From Phytophthora colocasiae (lineage: Eukaryota; Oomycota; Peronosporomycetes; Peronosporales; Peronosporaceae): a stretch of DNA of 64,000 nucleotides. Below are positions 11,067-20,244 of this stretch, one piece after another. Position 1 is the first letter of the stretch; each line of letters begins with the position of its first letter. The notes beneath the pieces are model-generated. The model was not told the origin of the DNA, searched no databases, and was given only the letters and a program-made list of their open reading frames with translations. The stretch spans positions 310,001-374,000 of the forward strand of contig JAGKQI010000083.1 of NCBI GenBank assembly GCA_018806915.1. The letters are read 5' to 3'. A program made the translations under genes and the position numbers.

Positions 11067-12266
11067 TGTGATACCCAGATCTGAGGCGAATCAGATAACG
11101 GCATGGTGGATCCCGACCGGAAACAGACAAAAGGGACTTCCGCGGCGGGTCGCCGCCGAACAGACGACGGACAAAAAGGGTGGCCTCCGACCCGGAGACA
11201 CCGCAGCGACTCCAGCAGCACCGATCCGTGCTGCGGAGAGCAAATGTAACGAGGGTGAATCAGGTTGGACTCAGGCAGGAACGGATCGCGACTTCAGGAG
11301 CTCAGGCGCAGGCGATCCGTGGCAGTGGAGCGGTGGTCGAAGGTGATCAAGATATATGGAAGTGGGGACGGGACGATCAAGGGTGTTCCCGCGTCATCGG
11401 CGACTACATGCTCCTGAGTGGGTACGATCTTGGCGCACGGTACGGCCTGACACTCTGGGTTTCTCCAACAGTGTGATCTGGGCTCTCCGGAAGATGACCA
11501 AGCGGGATCACTGAGTGGGGGGTCGCCTCGGATCAAGTACAAGATCGACTCCGGGCTAAATTGGGCTCAAGACTCGACGTCTCCCCAGACGAAGACCAAG
11601 CGGGATCACGGGGCGATCACATCCCGATTAAGTACGAGATCGGCTCCCGATTAAGTATCGCATCAGCTCCGGATCAGGGTTAGGGGAACCAAGTTAGAGA
11701 TCAGCCATGTGTGATCGTAGGATAGTAAATCAGGATGGGACTAGTAGGCATAGGAATAACCATAAACAGAAGCGAATTTGCCCTGAACCACTCAAGTGCC
11801 GTCGCCACGCCTGAAACCGGGAACTACATTGGCCCTACAAGCGTATGGAAGATAAGGACGTGATCTACCGTAGTTTAGCGGTTAATACTGGATAATATAT
11901 TGGCCAGTTTTACCTATCTAGTGACTATCCTTTAAGTGCAAACCCCGGATCGGAAGGAATTGGTTGTTTAGCCTGACGGTCCCGTCGAATCTCACCCTCT
12001 CAAGACCCCGCTAAAGAAAGCGGCAAGCAACGTAAAGGAGGGACCAGATCCCTAACATCGGATCTTTGGAAGACCTGGAGCAAGGACCAGACACCCGGAT
12101 CAAGGCTCGAGAACTCGCCTACAACCGGGATCAAGTATCCCGAGGTATAGTGAAGCATATCCACGCTACCTCAAACCCCTGCGTAACCCACGACCTTCTT
12201 CTTCGCCAACCAGACCTCTTCTGAAGTCACCTGGAAGACCGTAACCCGCCTACCGACGGGTACACA
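11067..12266. mobile_element. Candidate non-coding insertion (solo-LTR-like) in the Fanzor gene
   Basis: About 1.2-1.4 kb without a credible gene separates two parts of the Fanzor protein that are normally adjacent. The edges TGTGATACCC at 11067 and GGGTACACA ending at 12266 are near reverse complements, as LTR ends or terminal inverted repeats would be. One base further out, CACCT and AGGTG extend the inverted match. No direct target duplication is visible, and Fanzor-like coding returns only at about 12390, so the true edges are uncertain. The interior repeats GATCAAG and ATTAAGTA motifs, for example at 11520-11680. Confidence 0.45.
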
Positions 12267-12389
12267 AGGTGAAACTACACACAGCTAGATCACGGATCAT
12301 CGGGGGACCCCCTCCGTTAGTCGGTGTCTGGGCGCAAGTGGCGATCGGGACCTGCCTCAACGCGATTTTGGCAGATCCACTCCACCACA

Positions 12390-12992
12390 TCTACTTGGAC
12401 CGTCTCCACTTCTCCTGGTTGCGCGCCCGCTTCCTACTCGCGTTCTCTGCCGAACAAGCCTTTTTGCGGTGGAGGTTCACGCAGGACCGCACTAAGATGG
12501 CGGCGTTGACGACATTAGCAACGCGAATCGTTCCCAAGCCTAGCAAACGGGTGTGTATCGCTTACGGTGACTGGAGTCGAAGAGACGGTATCAGAGGTCA
12601 CCCTACAGGCCCAGGCAAAGGTTTTGTCGAGGCGCTGAAGAAGAGGGCGACGGTGATTCCAATGGACGAGTATCGCACCAGTCTCACATGCTCGTCTGTT
12701 CAACAATGTCAAGAGGAAAGACGACGAACCAGACGTGCGGACCAAGGACAATCCTTCCCCGAAAGAGGTGAAGGAGATTGCAAAGATGTCCAAGTTCAGG
12801 AAACCCAAGCTTGCGAGTCGGAAAATTGTCCTTTCTAGAAACGTCATGCGCTGTACTAACAGCTGCTGCAAGACCAACTTCTGGAATCGGGATGTCAACG
12901 CGGCGAGAAACATGCTTGAGCTACTACTGAGCGGACTAAACGGAAAGCACGGTGGGAGACGGCTGAGAGCGTTCCAGCTAACAGCCCAGTGA
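12390..12992 (+). pseudogene. Fanzor C-terminal part with zinc finger and RuvC-III motif
   Basis: The first frame gives RLHFSWLRARFLLAFSAEQ, FLRWRFTQDRTKM, VCIAYGDWSRRDGIRGH and PMDEYRTSLTCS. The Glu at 12668-12670 in this last block is at the place where Fanzor and some TnpB proteins carry a relocated catalytic Glu (family knowledge). A frame change near 12700 damages the first Cys pair. The other frame continues with KFRKPKLASRKIVLSRN, then RCTNSCCKTNFWNRDVNAAR: a Cys-rich finger followed by the RuvC-III Asp at 12891-12893. The frame ends at 12992. Together with the two upstream parts, every catalytic block of a Fanzor nuclease is still recognisable in the DNA, but no intact gene remains. 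Confidence 0.88.
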
Positions 12993-13017
12993 CTGAAAAA
13001 AACGCGTTTGGAAAGAC

Positions 13018-13037
13018 CTGTAGCGTACGCGCTACAG
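13018..13037. other. 8-bp-stem hairpin just 3' of the Fanzor gene
   Basis: CTGTAGCG-TACG-CGCTACAG forms an 8-bp perfect stem with a 4-base loop, 26 bases after the Fanzor stop codon. In TnpB and Fanzor loci the guide (omega) RNA comes from the 3' end of the gene and the sequence just after it, so this is the natural place for its structured end. Whether it is part of such an RNA is inference. Confidence 0.35.
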
Positions 13038-13767
13038 GGTTACGTAGCCAGCCACATAAACATATTAGGACATTCTCAGTGCTAACTATAATACCCGTGA
13101 CAATCCAGTGTCCTTATTCGCCTGCATGTATGACCTTCATCAACACCTCAACCGACAGATCTTCATGTACCATTATCCCTTTACCACGACATCTCGTAGC
13201 TTTTGAAGCAGAAGGACGTGCCGTATGACAACTATCATCGCCACGGGGCCATTCCATCTGTGGCCTTCCTGGACCCCGGGGGGGGGGTAGGACTCTGGGA
13301 GGGGGGAATACGATCGCAGGGATCACTCCTGTCCTGAGGTCCTCGGGACTTAGTGAGGTCAGACTGCTTTTTCACCTCATGCCGAAGCAGGGAGCACAAT
13401 CTGCAAAGACGCTGGCTATCGCCGCCGGCTGCGTGCAGGCCGTGATGACCATGTTGCATCCCAAACTAGTGAAGTTCGTAGCCGTCCAGAAGAAGCATGT
13501 GGCCCGTATGGATTCCCAGTGGGCTGTGGTGGACACAGTTCGTCACTCTCGCCCGGTCCGAAACCTAAGAGACCCAGAGCCTCGAGCAGCAGAAGGACGT
13601 CTCATCCCAGCTTAAATACTTAAGGGACTACACTGTTGCTGGAATAAATGCCTTTGAGAATTAATTTTTCTTGATTAATTTAATTATTTCAAAAACACAA
13701 AGCATATTAATTACAAAATAACAGATGAAAATTTGATCTGTTAAAAGTAATCGCGAAGAACGACGGC
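13038..13767. other. No recognisable gene
   Basis: A 10-base G run lies at 13278-13287. A small open frame at 13379-13615 (+) shows no family resemblance. The stretch from 13640 to 13745 is AT-rich. Confidence 0.35.
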
Positions 13768-14124
13768 GTGGCGACCGTCCGTTTCCCCGCTTCCCATTTC
13801 GGAGAATTCATGACGCTTGGTGAAGAAACACCCGGAGAGAAGAAGGCATGCGACCCACCAGTCAGCAAGCGACGTCGGCTTACTGCGACCGATACGTCCA
13901 CCGCGTGGGGCGTTCGGTTTCGTGATATGTGGGCGGCGCGATTGAAAGATGGGTTGGCATCGAAGCGGCCAAGTGTCCAGAGCTTGTACTCGCGATACCA
14001 GTACGTCGTCCCTAACGGGCATCACAATGGTGAGGAAGGAATCGACTTCTTCCTCGGCGAAGACACCTTGATGCAACACCTCCATGACCATGAAGCACAG
14101 ACTGCCGCCGTCCAAGGTCAGTAA
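13768..14124 (+). CDS. Hypothetical 118-residue ORF, possibly first exon of a transposon gene
   Basis: The frame starts at ATG 13768, has a basic patch (SKRRRLTATD) and ends just after QTAAVQGQ. The final codons overlap the inverted partial copy of the MULE-associated gene at 14102-14365, where a GTCAGT donor-like site follows CCGTCCAAG, so the frame may have been an exon spliced into that copy. I do not recognise the protein. It could equally be a chance frame in degraded transposon DNA. Confidence 0.3.
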   Translation: MATVRFPASHFGEFMTLGEETPGEKKACDPPVSKRRRLTATDTSTAWGVRFRDMWAARLKDGLASKRPSVQSLYSRYQYVVPNGHHNGEEGIDFFLGEDTLMQHLHDHEAQTAAVQGQ

Positions 14125-14365
14125 GAATGGTGTGTTGCGGTTCTACTTGTACTTGACGTTGTTCGTGTATGTGCTATAGGTGACGAGCTACGAGAAGCAG
14201 TGGTAGAGCGTGGTATGGAAGAAGGGCGCCCAGGAGAAAATCACACCGGCGTCATAGGCGCTGATGGTGCTGCCGCCGCTGAAGGTGTGCGATAACCTGC
14301 CGCGTGTGTCAACAGAGCTGCTGGCTGCTAACCTTTGCCTGTTTGCGTATGTTGTAGGTGGCGAG
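14102..14365 (+). repeat. Inverted copy of part of the MULE-region gene (pairs with 16357-16620)
   Basis: These 264 bases match the reverse complement of 16357-16620 along their whole length with few substitutions and no net length change. Both copies keep the same exon-like blocks (PPSK, then a block with the sense SYEKQW, then GAQEKITPAS) separated by short stretches bounded by GT and AG. The similarity stops abruptly at GGTGGCGAG on this side. This looks like a duplicated and inverted piece of a multi-exon transposon gene. Confidence 0.75.
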
Positions 14366-15834
14366 AAGTGGTTGAGTGTAGTTGTTATTGGTATGGCTAC
14401 TTCCACAGGAACTTGATCAGCCTTCCAGCTGCATCTCACAAAGATTGCATCTGCTAGACTCCAGCGTAGACAAAACGGCTCTGTGCACGACTTTCGATGT
14501 CTTGGGCAGAATCGAGATGTCGCCGCCAGTAAGCGAGCCTTAGATAAAGTTGCGAGCTCTCGGGCCACCACCAGTTTCGCGTCTTCTTCGAATAAAAAAA
14601 TGTTGGCGAATACTAATGTTGCATCTCGTGTAGCAGGGTTGCTCGAAAATGAAACATCCCGCACGTCTGTTTTCTTGATCATAACTTTGCCAAGGTGCGG
14701 GAATCTTCCAACAAACCGATGAAGGCAACGCTCTGCAAGTTAACAAATATCGCTCTGAACTTCTATGCCAACACATGCCCGGGCCGATGTCGCTATCGCT
14801 ACTTGAGCGAGGATCTTGCCAACACCTTCACCGACGTGTCGCTTTTGGTAACAGGACTCATCGCCCGAATTAGATGAACAACTCCCCAAGAAAGAACTTC
14901 ACCGGCATTTTCCTGGGTCTTCCAAGCCTTTTGCCTCACGTCCCCGCGAGTGATGTCCTTAAAGATAAGTCCGACTGCAACCACAGCATCGCTATGGGGT
15001 AATGGAGTAGGTGCTTCATCTACAATGAAACTCAATCAGCAGTAACCGACAGTGATACAAGGGTATGTACATTCTTTCCGGGTACGTCAGAATCACTGGA
15101 TGAATTTAATACATGAGGGCTGTGCCCAGCACGTCTACCACTAGTGCCAGCAATACCACTCGAAGCAAGTTCATCACCAGCTGGACTCCACCTCGAAGTG
15201 CACGTCCACCACGAGCAAGTTCATCGCTTCCAACCTGGCCACTCAAAACAAAGTCATCACCAGCAGCACGTCCATCACTAGTGCCAGTCAAACCACCCGA
15301 AGCAAGTTCATTACTTGCACTTCGAAGTGCACGTTTACCACGAGCAGATTGGCCACCAATCGGACGTTCAGTAGCTGCACGCCCACGTCTCGACGCACGT
15401 ACACCACTAGCAGAACGCACGCACACGCGACGTTTGGTAACTACTCATCAGGCATAACGGTGTCACCAACACAGAACATCTCTACAATATAATTTCCGCT
15501 CACCTGGGCCAGCAACTCCACCCTCAGCATCTACTGCTGCTGATCCACGGCGCTTGGAAACTGCATATCACATAGCACAACGTCAACATCCTGCGTCCAT
15601 CTCAGAACACGGCTTCCCTCACCTCGGACAGCGGCGTCACAAACAACAACTCCTACACGATGCTCGTGAGCTACATACACAGCACACAAATGACGTCAAC
15701 AACCACAGCATCCACACAGTTCACGTAGTTCTTTCTCACCTCTACCTACAGTACCAGCATCCGCTGTGCCAGTATCGTCCCGATGTCCAACTCCTACAAA
15801 GCACATACAAAAACAATACGACGCCAAATCCTGG
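14366..15834. other. Degraded transposon DNA with short internal repeats
   Basis: No family was recognised. Between about 15120 and 15420 a sequence close to CGAAGTGCACGTCCACCACG recurs with variation and alternates with CAAGTTCATCACCAGC-like blocks, giving a minus-strand frame with repeated NELASGG and DELARGG words. The 14500-14720 stretch has an open minus-strand frame of 164 codons without similarity that I can name. Confidence 0.35.
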
Positions 15835-18110
15835 TTTTACTTAAAAATTTTGCAGCAAAAGCTGCTCGGGCAATCTTATGGTGCGGCTTGATGGCCGGCG
15901 ACGGTTTGCGCTTGATCCACTTGGCCAGTTTAGACGAGTTGAGCAGCTTACGAATTGTACTGGGTTGTACAGTATCAGCATCAGCCATCGGAAGCACCAC
16001 CTCCATAACGTCCTCGCACACCTTGCACAGCATCGATGAGGTGTAGTCCGCCCGCTGCTCGATGCTCACCACCTGCACCTTACGTATACACACAACATCA
16101 GCAACTAGTGCACCGTCGTCCAGTACATATTCATCACGCACCTTGGACGTTGGTGTCAACGGCTGTGCCGGTGTCTTGTGCTGCACCGCGACGCTGCTGT
16201 ACTGCGCCGCCACGCTCATCACCTGCGGTCATACACATACAACGTCAGCGACCGGGCGTACTCTCCCCACTGACCGCCAGTCTATTCACCTTGGCCGACA
16301 CCGGCAATGTTGACTGCTTGTGCAGCACCATGAAGCCTCGCGACGCCTCTGTAAGACTCGCCACCTACAACATACGCAAACAGGCAAAGGTTAGCAGCCA
16401 GCAGCTCTGTTGACACACGCGGCAGGTTATCGCACACCTTCAGCGGCGGCAGCACCATCAGCGCCTATGACGCCGGTGTGATCTTCTCCTGGGCGCCCTC
16501 CTTCCATACCACGCTCTGCCACTGCTTCTTGTAGCTCGCCACCTATAGCACATACACGAACAACGTCAAGAACAAGTAGCACCGCAACACACCGTTCTTA
16601 CTGACCTTGGACGGCGGCAGTTGCTGTAACAACGTTGCAACGGCTTGTGGCAGCTGTAGCTGCCTCTTGTGAATGAGCCCTAGGGCCACCTGCAAGTATC
16701 GACCAGGAAGGAGCTACAAACAATGCAAATCCACCGTATTGAAGGTCAACGCGTCTGACAGCTTTCCGGTGAGAGAGTTTCTGTAACGGTACATTGGCGT
16801 GCTGTGGATGTTCTTTGCTGACACCAAAACCTTCGAAGTGTTTAACAGGATTCCTTTCACCACCCTGGAGCGAGTATCCTTAATGACATAGTAGTTTCCT
16901 TCTCAGCCAGCAATGCTTGGGCACGCACGATCACTTCACTCATAAATGGACCTGTACGCACACACTACTAGCAAGGAACTAAAATCGTAATCATAGACCA
17001 TACCTTCCGAGAAATGATCTAGCGACGTCGTTCGGGTTGGCTTTCCTGAAGCCGCAGAGGAAGGATTCGTTCAGCACTATCGTACTTGCACGAATCTGGG
17101 TAACACATGCCTGTTTATCACACGGTGATGCGACTCTAGGACGGAGTTATTCCGGGAGTAGCAGCAGTATAGACCAGTTCCCCACGTATCGCCCAGGTAA
17201 TAGATTCCAAACCATTCCGCGTACTTGGTCTCGCCTTGTTCCTCTCAATACCGTAGAAACAGCGAACCGAGTGCGTTAAATTGTTTCTTCGTGCAAGCGT
17301 GGCAAAGGTATCGAATGCCAGGCAGCACATCGTCTTCGTAAAAAGCGGGAGCCGTGAGCAACTTGATTATTTCGCGACTTTTGCGAACAAGGTGTGAATA
17401 GCAATTCAACGGGACAATACCTGGCCACACCTCCATATATGCATTTGCGATATATTTGGGCCCTGTCAAGACTCCCAAATCGCAGCGTTAAGTCAATTCC
17501 AAAACTGTTGAGCAAAACGTTTCACCGTCTTGAACATTGTAGCGTACGCAACATGATGCTCCGTTTTCACGAACATATACACCCACGTGACGGACGTCTT
17601 GGAGTACTGGCTGCGGCGGTAATGCGTGGTGGAAGTGCCAAAATCTACCAGCACGTCACAGCGGCGGCAGATCCGACGAAGGAGATGTCCAGCCGCCTAA
17701 AACCCAAACGTAAAACAATAAATATTAGCACAAGCGAGCGCTGCCTAAAAACAAAAGCACGTACCAAAATGAAGTTTGTAGGTTTCGTCTGTAACATTAA
17801 GAAGTCCTGTAGATTACTGGCTGGAGTGCGCTTTAATCACATAATGGAAGGTACTTCGCGAGGTAAGGATCAATCCAAACGACTTGCCTTTCTTATCACC
17901 TTCATCGTTGATGTCATGTTCGAAACATTCCAGTGCGATAAACCCGTGCTTAAACAAGCGGGTTGGATTCAAAACCAGTCTCCTCCCGCCCACTAATTGT
18001 GTCAGGGCCGTGGCCTCGGCTGCCGAAAAACTCTTCATTTGTGGTGCACAAATGGGTATATGCCCATTCGAGCAAGGTTGCGAAGTTTGTAATCTCCTAG
18101 CCACCATCAA
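15835..18110 (-). pseudogene. MULE-type transposase, multi-exon and degenerate
   Basis: Read on the minus strand from about 18110, the blocks are a Cys-containing N-terminal part ending at 17814, LLNVTDETYKLHFG (where MULE transposases have their first catalytic Asp), TWVYMFVKTEHHVAYATMF, the sense YIANAYMEVWPGIVPLNCYS, IKLLTAPAFYEDDVL, then SRNNSVLESHHRVIKQA, the typical C-terminal MULE block (about 17140). After 16900 the line continues through short exons separated by GT-AG gaps, such as YYVIKDTRSRVVKG, PMYRYRNSLTGKL, VALGLIHKRQLQLPQA and, at 16036-15840, a Cys-rich part with LCKVCEDVMEVV. Frames change repeatedly, so it is inactive. MULE transposases cut and paste DNA by a DDE mechanism. 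Assignment of the far C-terminal exons to the same gene is less certain. Confidence 0.6.
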
Positions 18111-18429
18111 TAAAAATCGCTTAAATAAAATTTGTTTTGTACCTAACTCGATTAACTAGCTCTTTGAACCCACTAACCTTCGCAGGAAATCACGGTACTT
18201 CACTGGTTTAGGTTAAGGCTTGTTTTGATTTTGTTCGGACATGAACTCAATGGAAACACGACTGTGGAACGATAGTCGCGAAGTATCCAACGTGGGTCTG
18301 ATTAAGTTGCCGTTGGATGAAATATTGACCAATCCGATGCAGACGATTTTAGATGTGGGGTTATGAAGAGCAAGGCGGCTGGAGAGGGTCACTTGGGTTT
18401 TGTATGGAGGTGAAGTTGGGGCGTTTTAA

Positions 18430-18772
18430 CCCTTTCGCGCGCATGGATGAATTCTGCTCCCAACGACAGTCTTTGCAAAAGTGGATGATGTTTGAACCCA
18501 CTCGAAGGTAGCCGAATGCTACCATCGAGTCGAAGGGTGCGGAAACACTACCGTGTTTTGGTACTCGCAGATTAAAGTTTTATTTTTGGTCAATAGCAGA
18601 GCTTATTTAAAAGGCTTCGAAGGTAGCGTTTTGCTCCCATCTGTGTTGTAGCCATCCTAACGGTCGCCGACCCTTCGAAATGGCTACACGTCGAAGGAGG
18701 CGTTTTGCTACCTTCCATTTCCAATTGTCTTGAGTTTGTATAGTATACAAAGTCACTGTGTTCGCGAAGGGG
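18430..18772. mobile_element. piggyBac-type MITE (343 bp)
   Basis: The element lies between two TTAA sites (18426-18429 and 18773-18776) and has ends CCCTTTCGCG and CGCGAAGGGG, nearly the 10-bp terminal inverted repeat of the large piggyBac at 39008-44660. Both also share a subterminal TTTGTATA-x-TATA block. It holds repeated CGAAGGTAGC/GCTACC words and no ORF. It is a non-autonomous relative that the transposase of that family could have moved. Confidence 0.8.
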
Positions 18773-19230
18773 TTAAGTTGAACATGGGGGAAAATGCATC
18801 TCTTTAGGAAAAGTTAATAGCGGGAGGTGTGGGGCCATTGGCTGAGTATGAGAGCAAAGACCCTGCTTTTGATGAGCTTGCCGCGTGACGCGTCGTCGTT
18901 TTGTGTCGATGCCCCGACTATGAAAACTACCTTTCTAGACTAAATCAGAATAGAGACCTTTCGGAGCGGATGTTGGTTGTTGGTTGCGGGAACGACACGC
19001 GTAAAAGGTGCAAAATTATAGCTGCTTACTAATCACTTCCGGCCACGACCTTTCGTTCCAACATCCATGTTGGAAATACCGCCAACGGAGGCCTCGTATC
19101 CCACAACGATGTAGGTTGTGGAAATCTGTCTATGATGAAATTCTCCAGTTTTTGATGTAGAAGAGCTGCACTAAGTTCTACAGGTCTAGCCTCGCACCGC
19201 TCGAAGATCGCAAAGAATTCGAACTCGATC

Positions 19231-19521
19231 ATGGCGCTCTCCACACTCTCCCCCGCGCTATCGTCTGGGCAAGAGGCGACCGCGCTAGACACAAACTACA
19301 AGAACGGAGGTGCGGATGACGGAGATGATCACTCGGCAAACGAAATTATCCCCGCTGTGGATCGCTCTGCTACACTCCCCAAGCGATTTGGCCCCGATGA
19401 AGACTACTTACACGCCATCCAGGTGAACAAGGACATGCCCTTTAAAGGCAAAGTTTGGCAGCATCAGAAAAGCATGGCTGCTGCTGGTACGCTTAATGGA
19501 AGTCCAAACTTTAATCAGTAA
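19231..19521 (+). pseudogene. Myb/SANT-like DNA-binding protein of the Harbinger element, truncated
   Basis: From ATG 19231 the frame runs 96 codons. After a variable start comes RFGPDEDYLHAIQVNKD, PFKGKVWQHQKSMAAAGTL and NGSPNFNQ, which is the first half of a Myb/SANT-like domain. Harbinger elements usually carry such a protein beside the transposase to help bind DNA and bring the transposase into the nucleus. The domain stops where the internal deletion lies. Confidence 0.55.
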
Positions 19522-19752
19522 TAGATCTGTAAGCTGCATCAGTTTATCGCATTTAAATCTGTAGTCTTCGAGCGCATTTGCATCCGTACACGTGTCGGGG
19601 CTAAAGCGAGAGTCAGGGACAAGGGGCCGCTCTACCGAAGGCCTGACCAGCAAAGCAGCACACAAGGCGTGATCGTAGCTGGAATCATGATAGTACAGCG
19701 CCATCATGAGAGCTGCCAAGCCCCTCGTTCGTGGTCTAGTTACTCGTGGCAT
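19515..19752 (-). pseudogene. PIF/Harbinger transposase, N-terminal fragment
   Basis: The minus-strand frame reads MALYYHDSSYDHALCAALL, ERPLVPDSRFSPDTC, then EDYRFKCDKLMQLTDLLLI. The last block matches the R-F-x-x-D-x-L-x-x-L start of Harbinger DDE transposases. Sequence after this point switches to the antisense of the Myb-like gene, so the catalytic domain is missing. Confidence 0.55.
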
Positions 19753-20011
19753 GATCCTTTGGTCGCGCTGTTCTTCGAGTGTCTGAGCTTAGGTGATAAA
19801 GAGTCACGAAGAGCCGTTCCCACATCTAAAGAGCTCCGAAAGAAAAAAAGCATTTGCAGGTTGCGGGTTGCACGAACGCGACAGTTGTACTCGCTGTTCC
19901 CGCAACCAACAACCAACATCCGCTCCGAAAGGTCTCTAATGACCACAAAAATTCAAGACAATAAGACCAAACGGGACTAAAATCCCTGTCCCGGTTGTGT
20001 AAACATGTCCG

Positions 20012-20212
20012 CCAATCATAGACGAGGTCGCCTCTGATTGGCCGATTACGAATCTGCTGAGTTTAAATTAAGCACTGCTGGCTTTAAATTAAGCACTGCT
20101 GGCTTTAAATTAAGTTTAAACTCAGAAAAATTGCACCACCGTTGTCCTCATGTCCTAAGTGGCATGAGTTTTAACTCATATAACCACTTTAAAACCATTC
20201 ACCCTTTTTCTC
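20012..20212 (+). promoter_or_regulatory. Promoter region of the bHLH-PAS gene
   Basis: Two CCAAT boxes face each other (CCAAT at 20012-20016 and ATTGG at 20037-20041). Then comes a 21-bp unit TTTAAATTAAGCACTGCTGG+C repeated at 20062 and 20083 with a third partial copy at 20104; the outer edges CTGAGTTTAAA and TTTAAACTCAG are inverted. At 20195-20212 CCATTCACCCTTTTTCTC resembles the oomycete initiator plus flanking element, placing the transcript start about 50 bases before ATG 20245. Confidence 0.5.
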
Positions 20213-20244
20213 TTGACAACCGGAACCAGTTGCACGCCGCCCAC

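Larger units (their letters stand above)
18952..19937. mobile_element. Internally deleted PIF/Harbinger-like transposon (986 bp)
   Basis: Perfect terminal inverted repeats of about 42 bp begin AGAGACCTTTCGGAGCGGAT at 18952 and end at 19937. Each side is flanked by AAT (18949-18951 and 19938-19940), a 3-bp target duplication as in Harbinger elements. Inside are the beginnings of two convergent genes, a Myb/SANT-like protein (+) and a transposase (-), that meet near 19515, as expected from one internal deletion. Identical terminal repeats suggest recent movement driven by a complete copy elsewhere. Confidence 0.75.

Noticed and set aside
13278..13287. G-run as a regulatory or quadruplex element
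   Set aside because: A single run of ten G's without further runs nearby; most likely a simple low-complexity tract.
15106..15426. 106-codon frame with repeated NELASGG words as a real gene
   Set aside because: It reflects a degenerate DNA repeat; both strands are open and there is no promoter or domain.
20038..20244. Start of the bHLH-PAS protein at 20038 or 20164
   Set aside because: The frame is open but consists of promoter repeats and lies before the initiator-like element at 20195. The ATG at 20245 fits normal oomycete leader length. Transcript data could overturn this.
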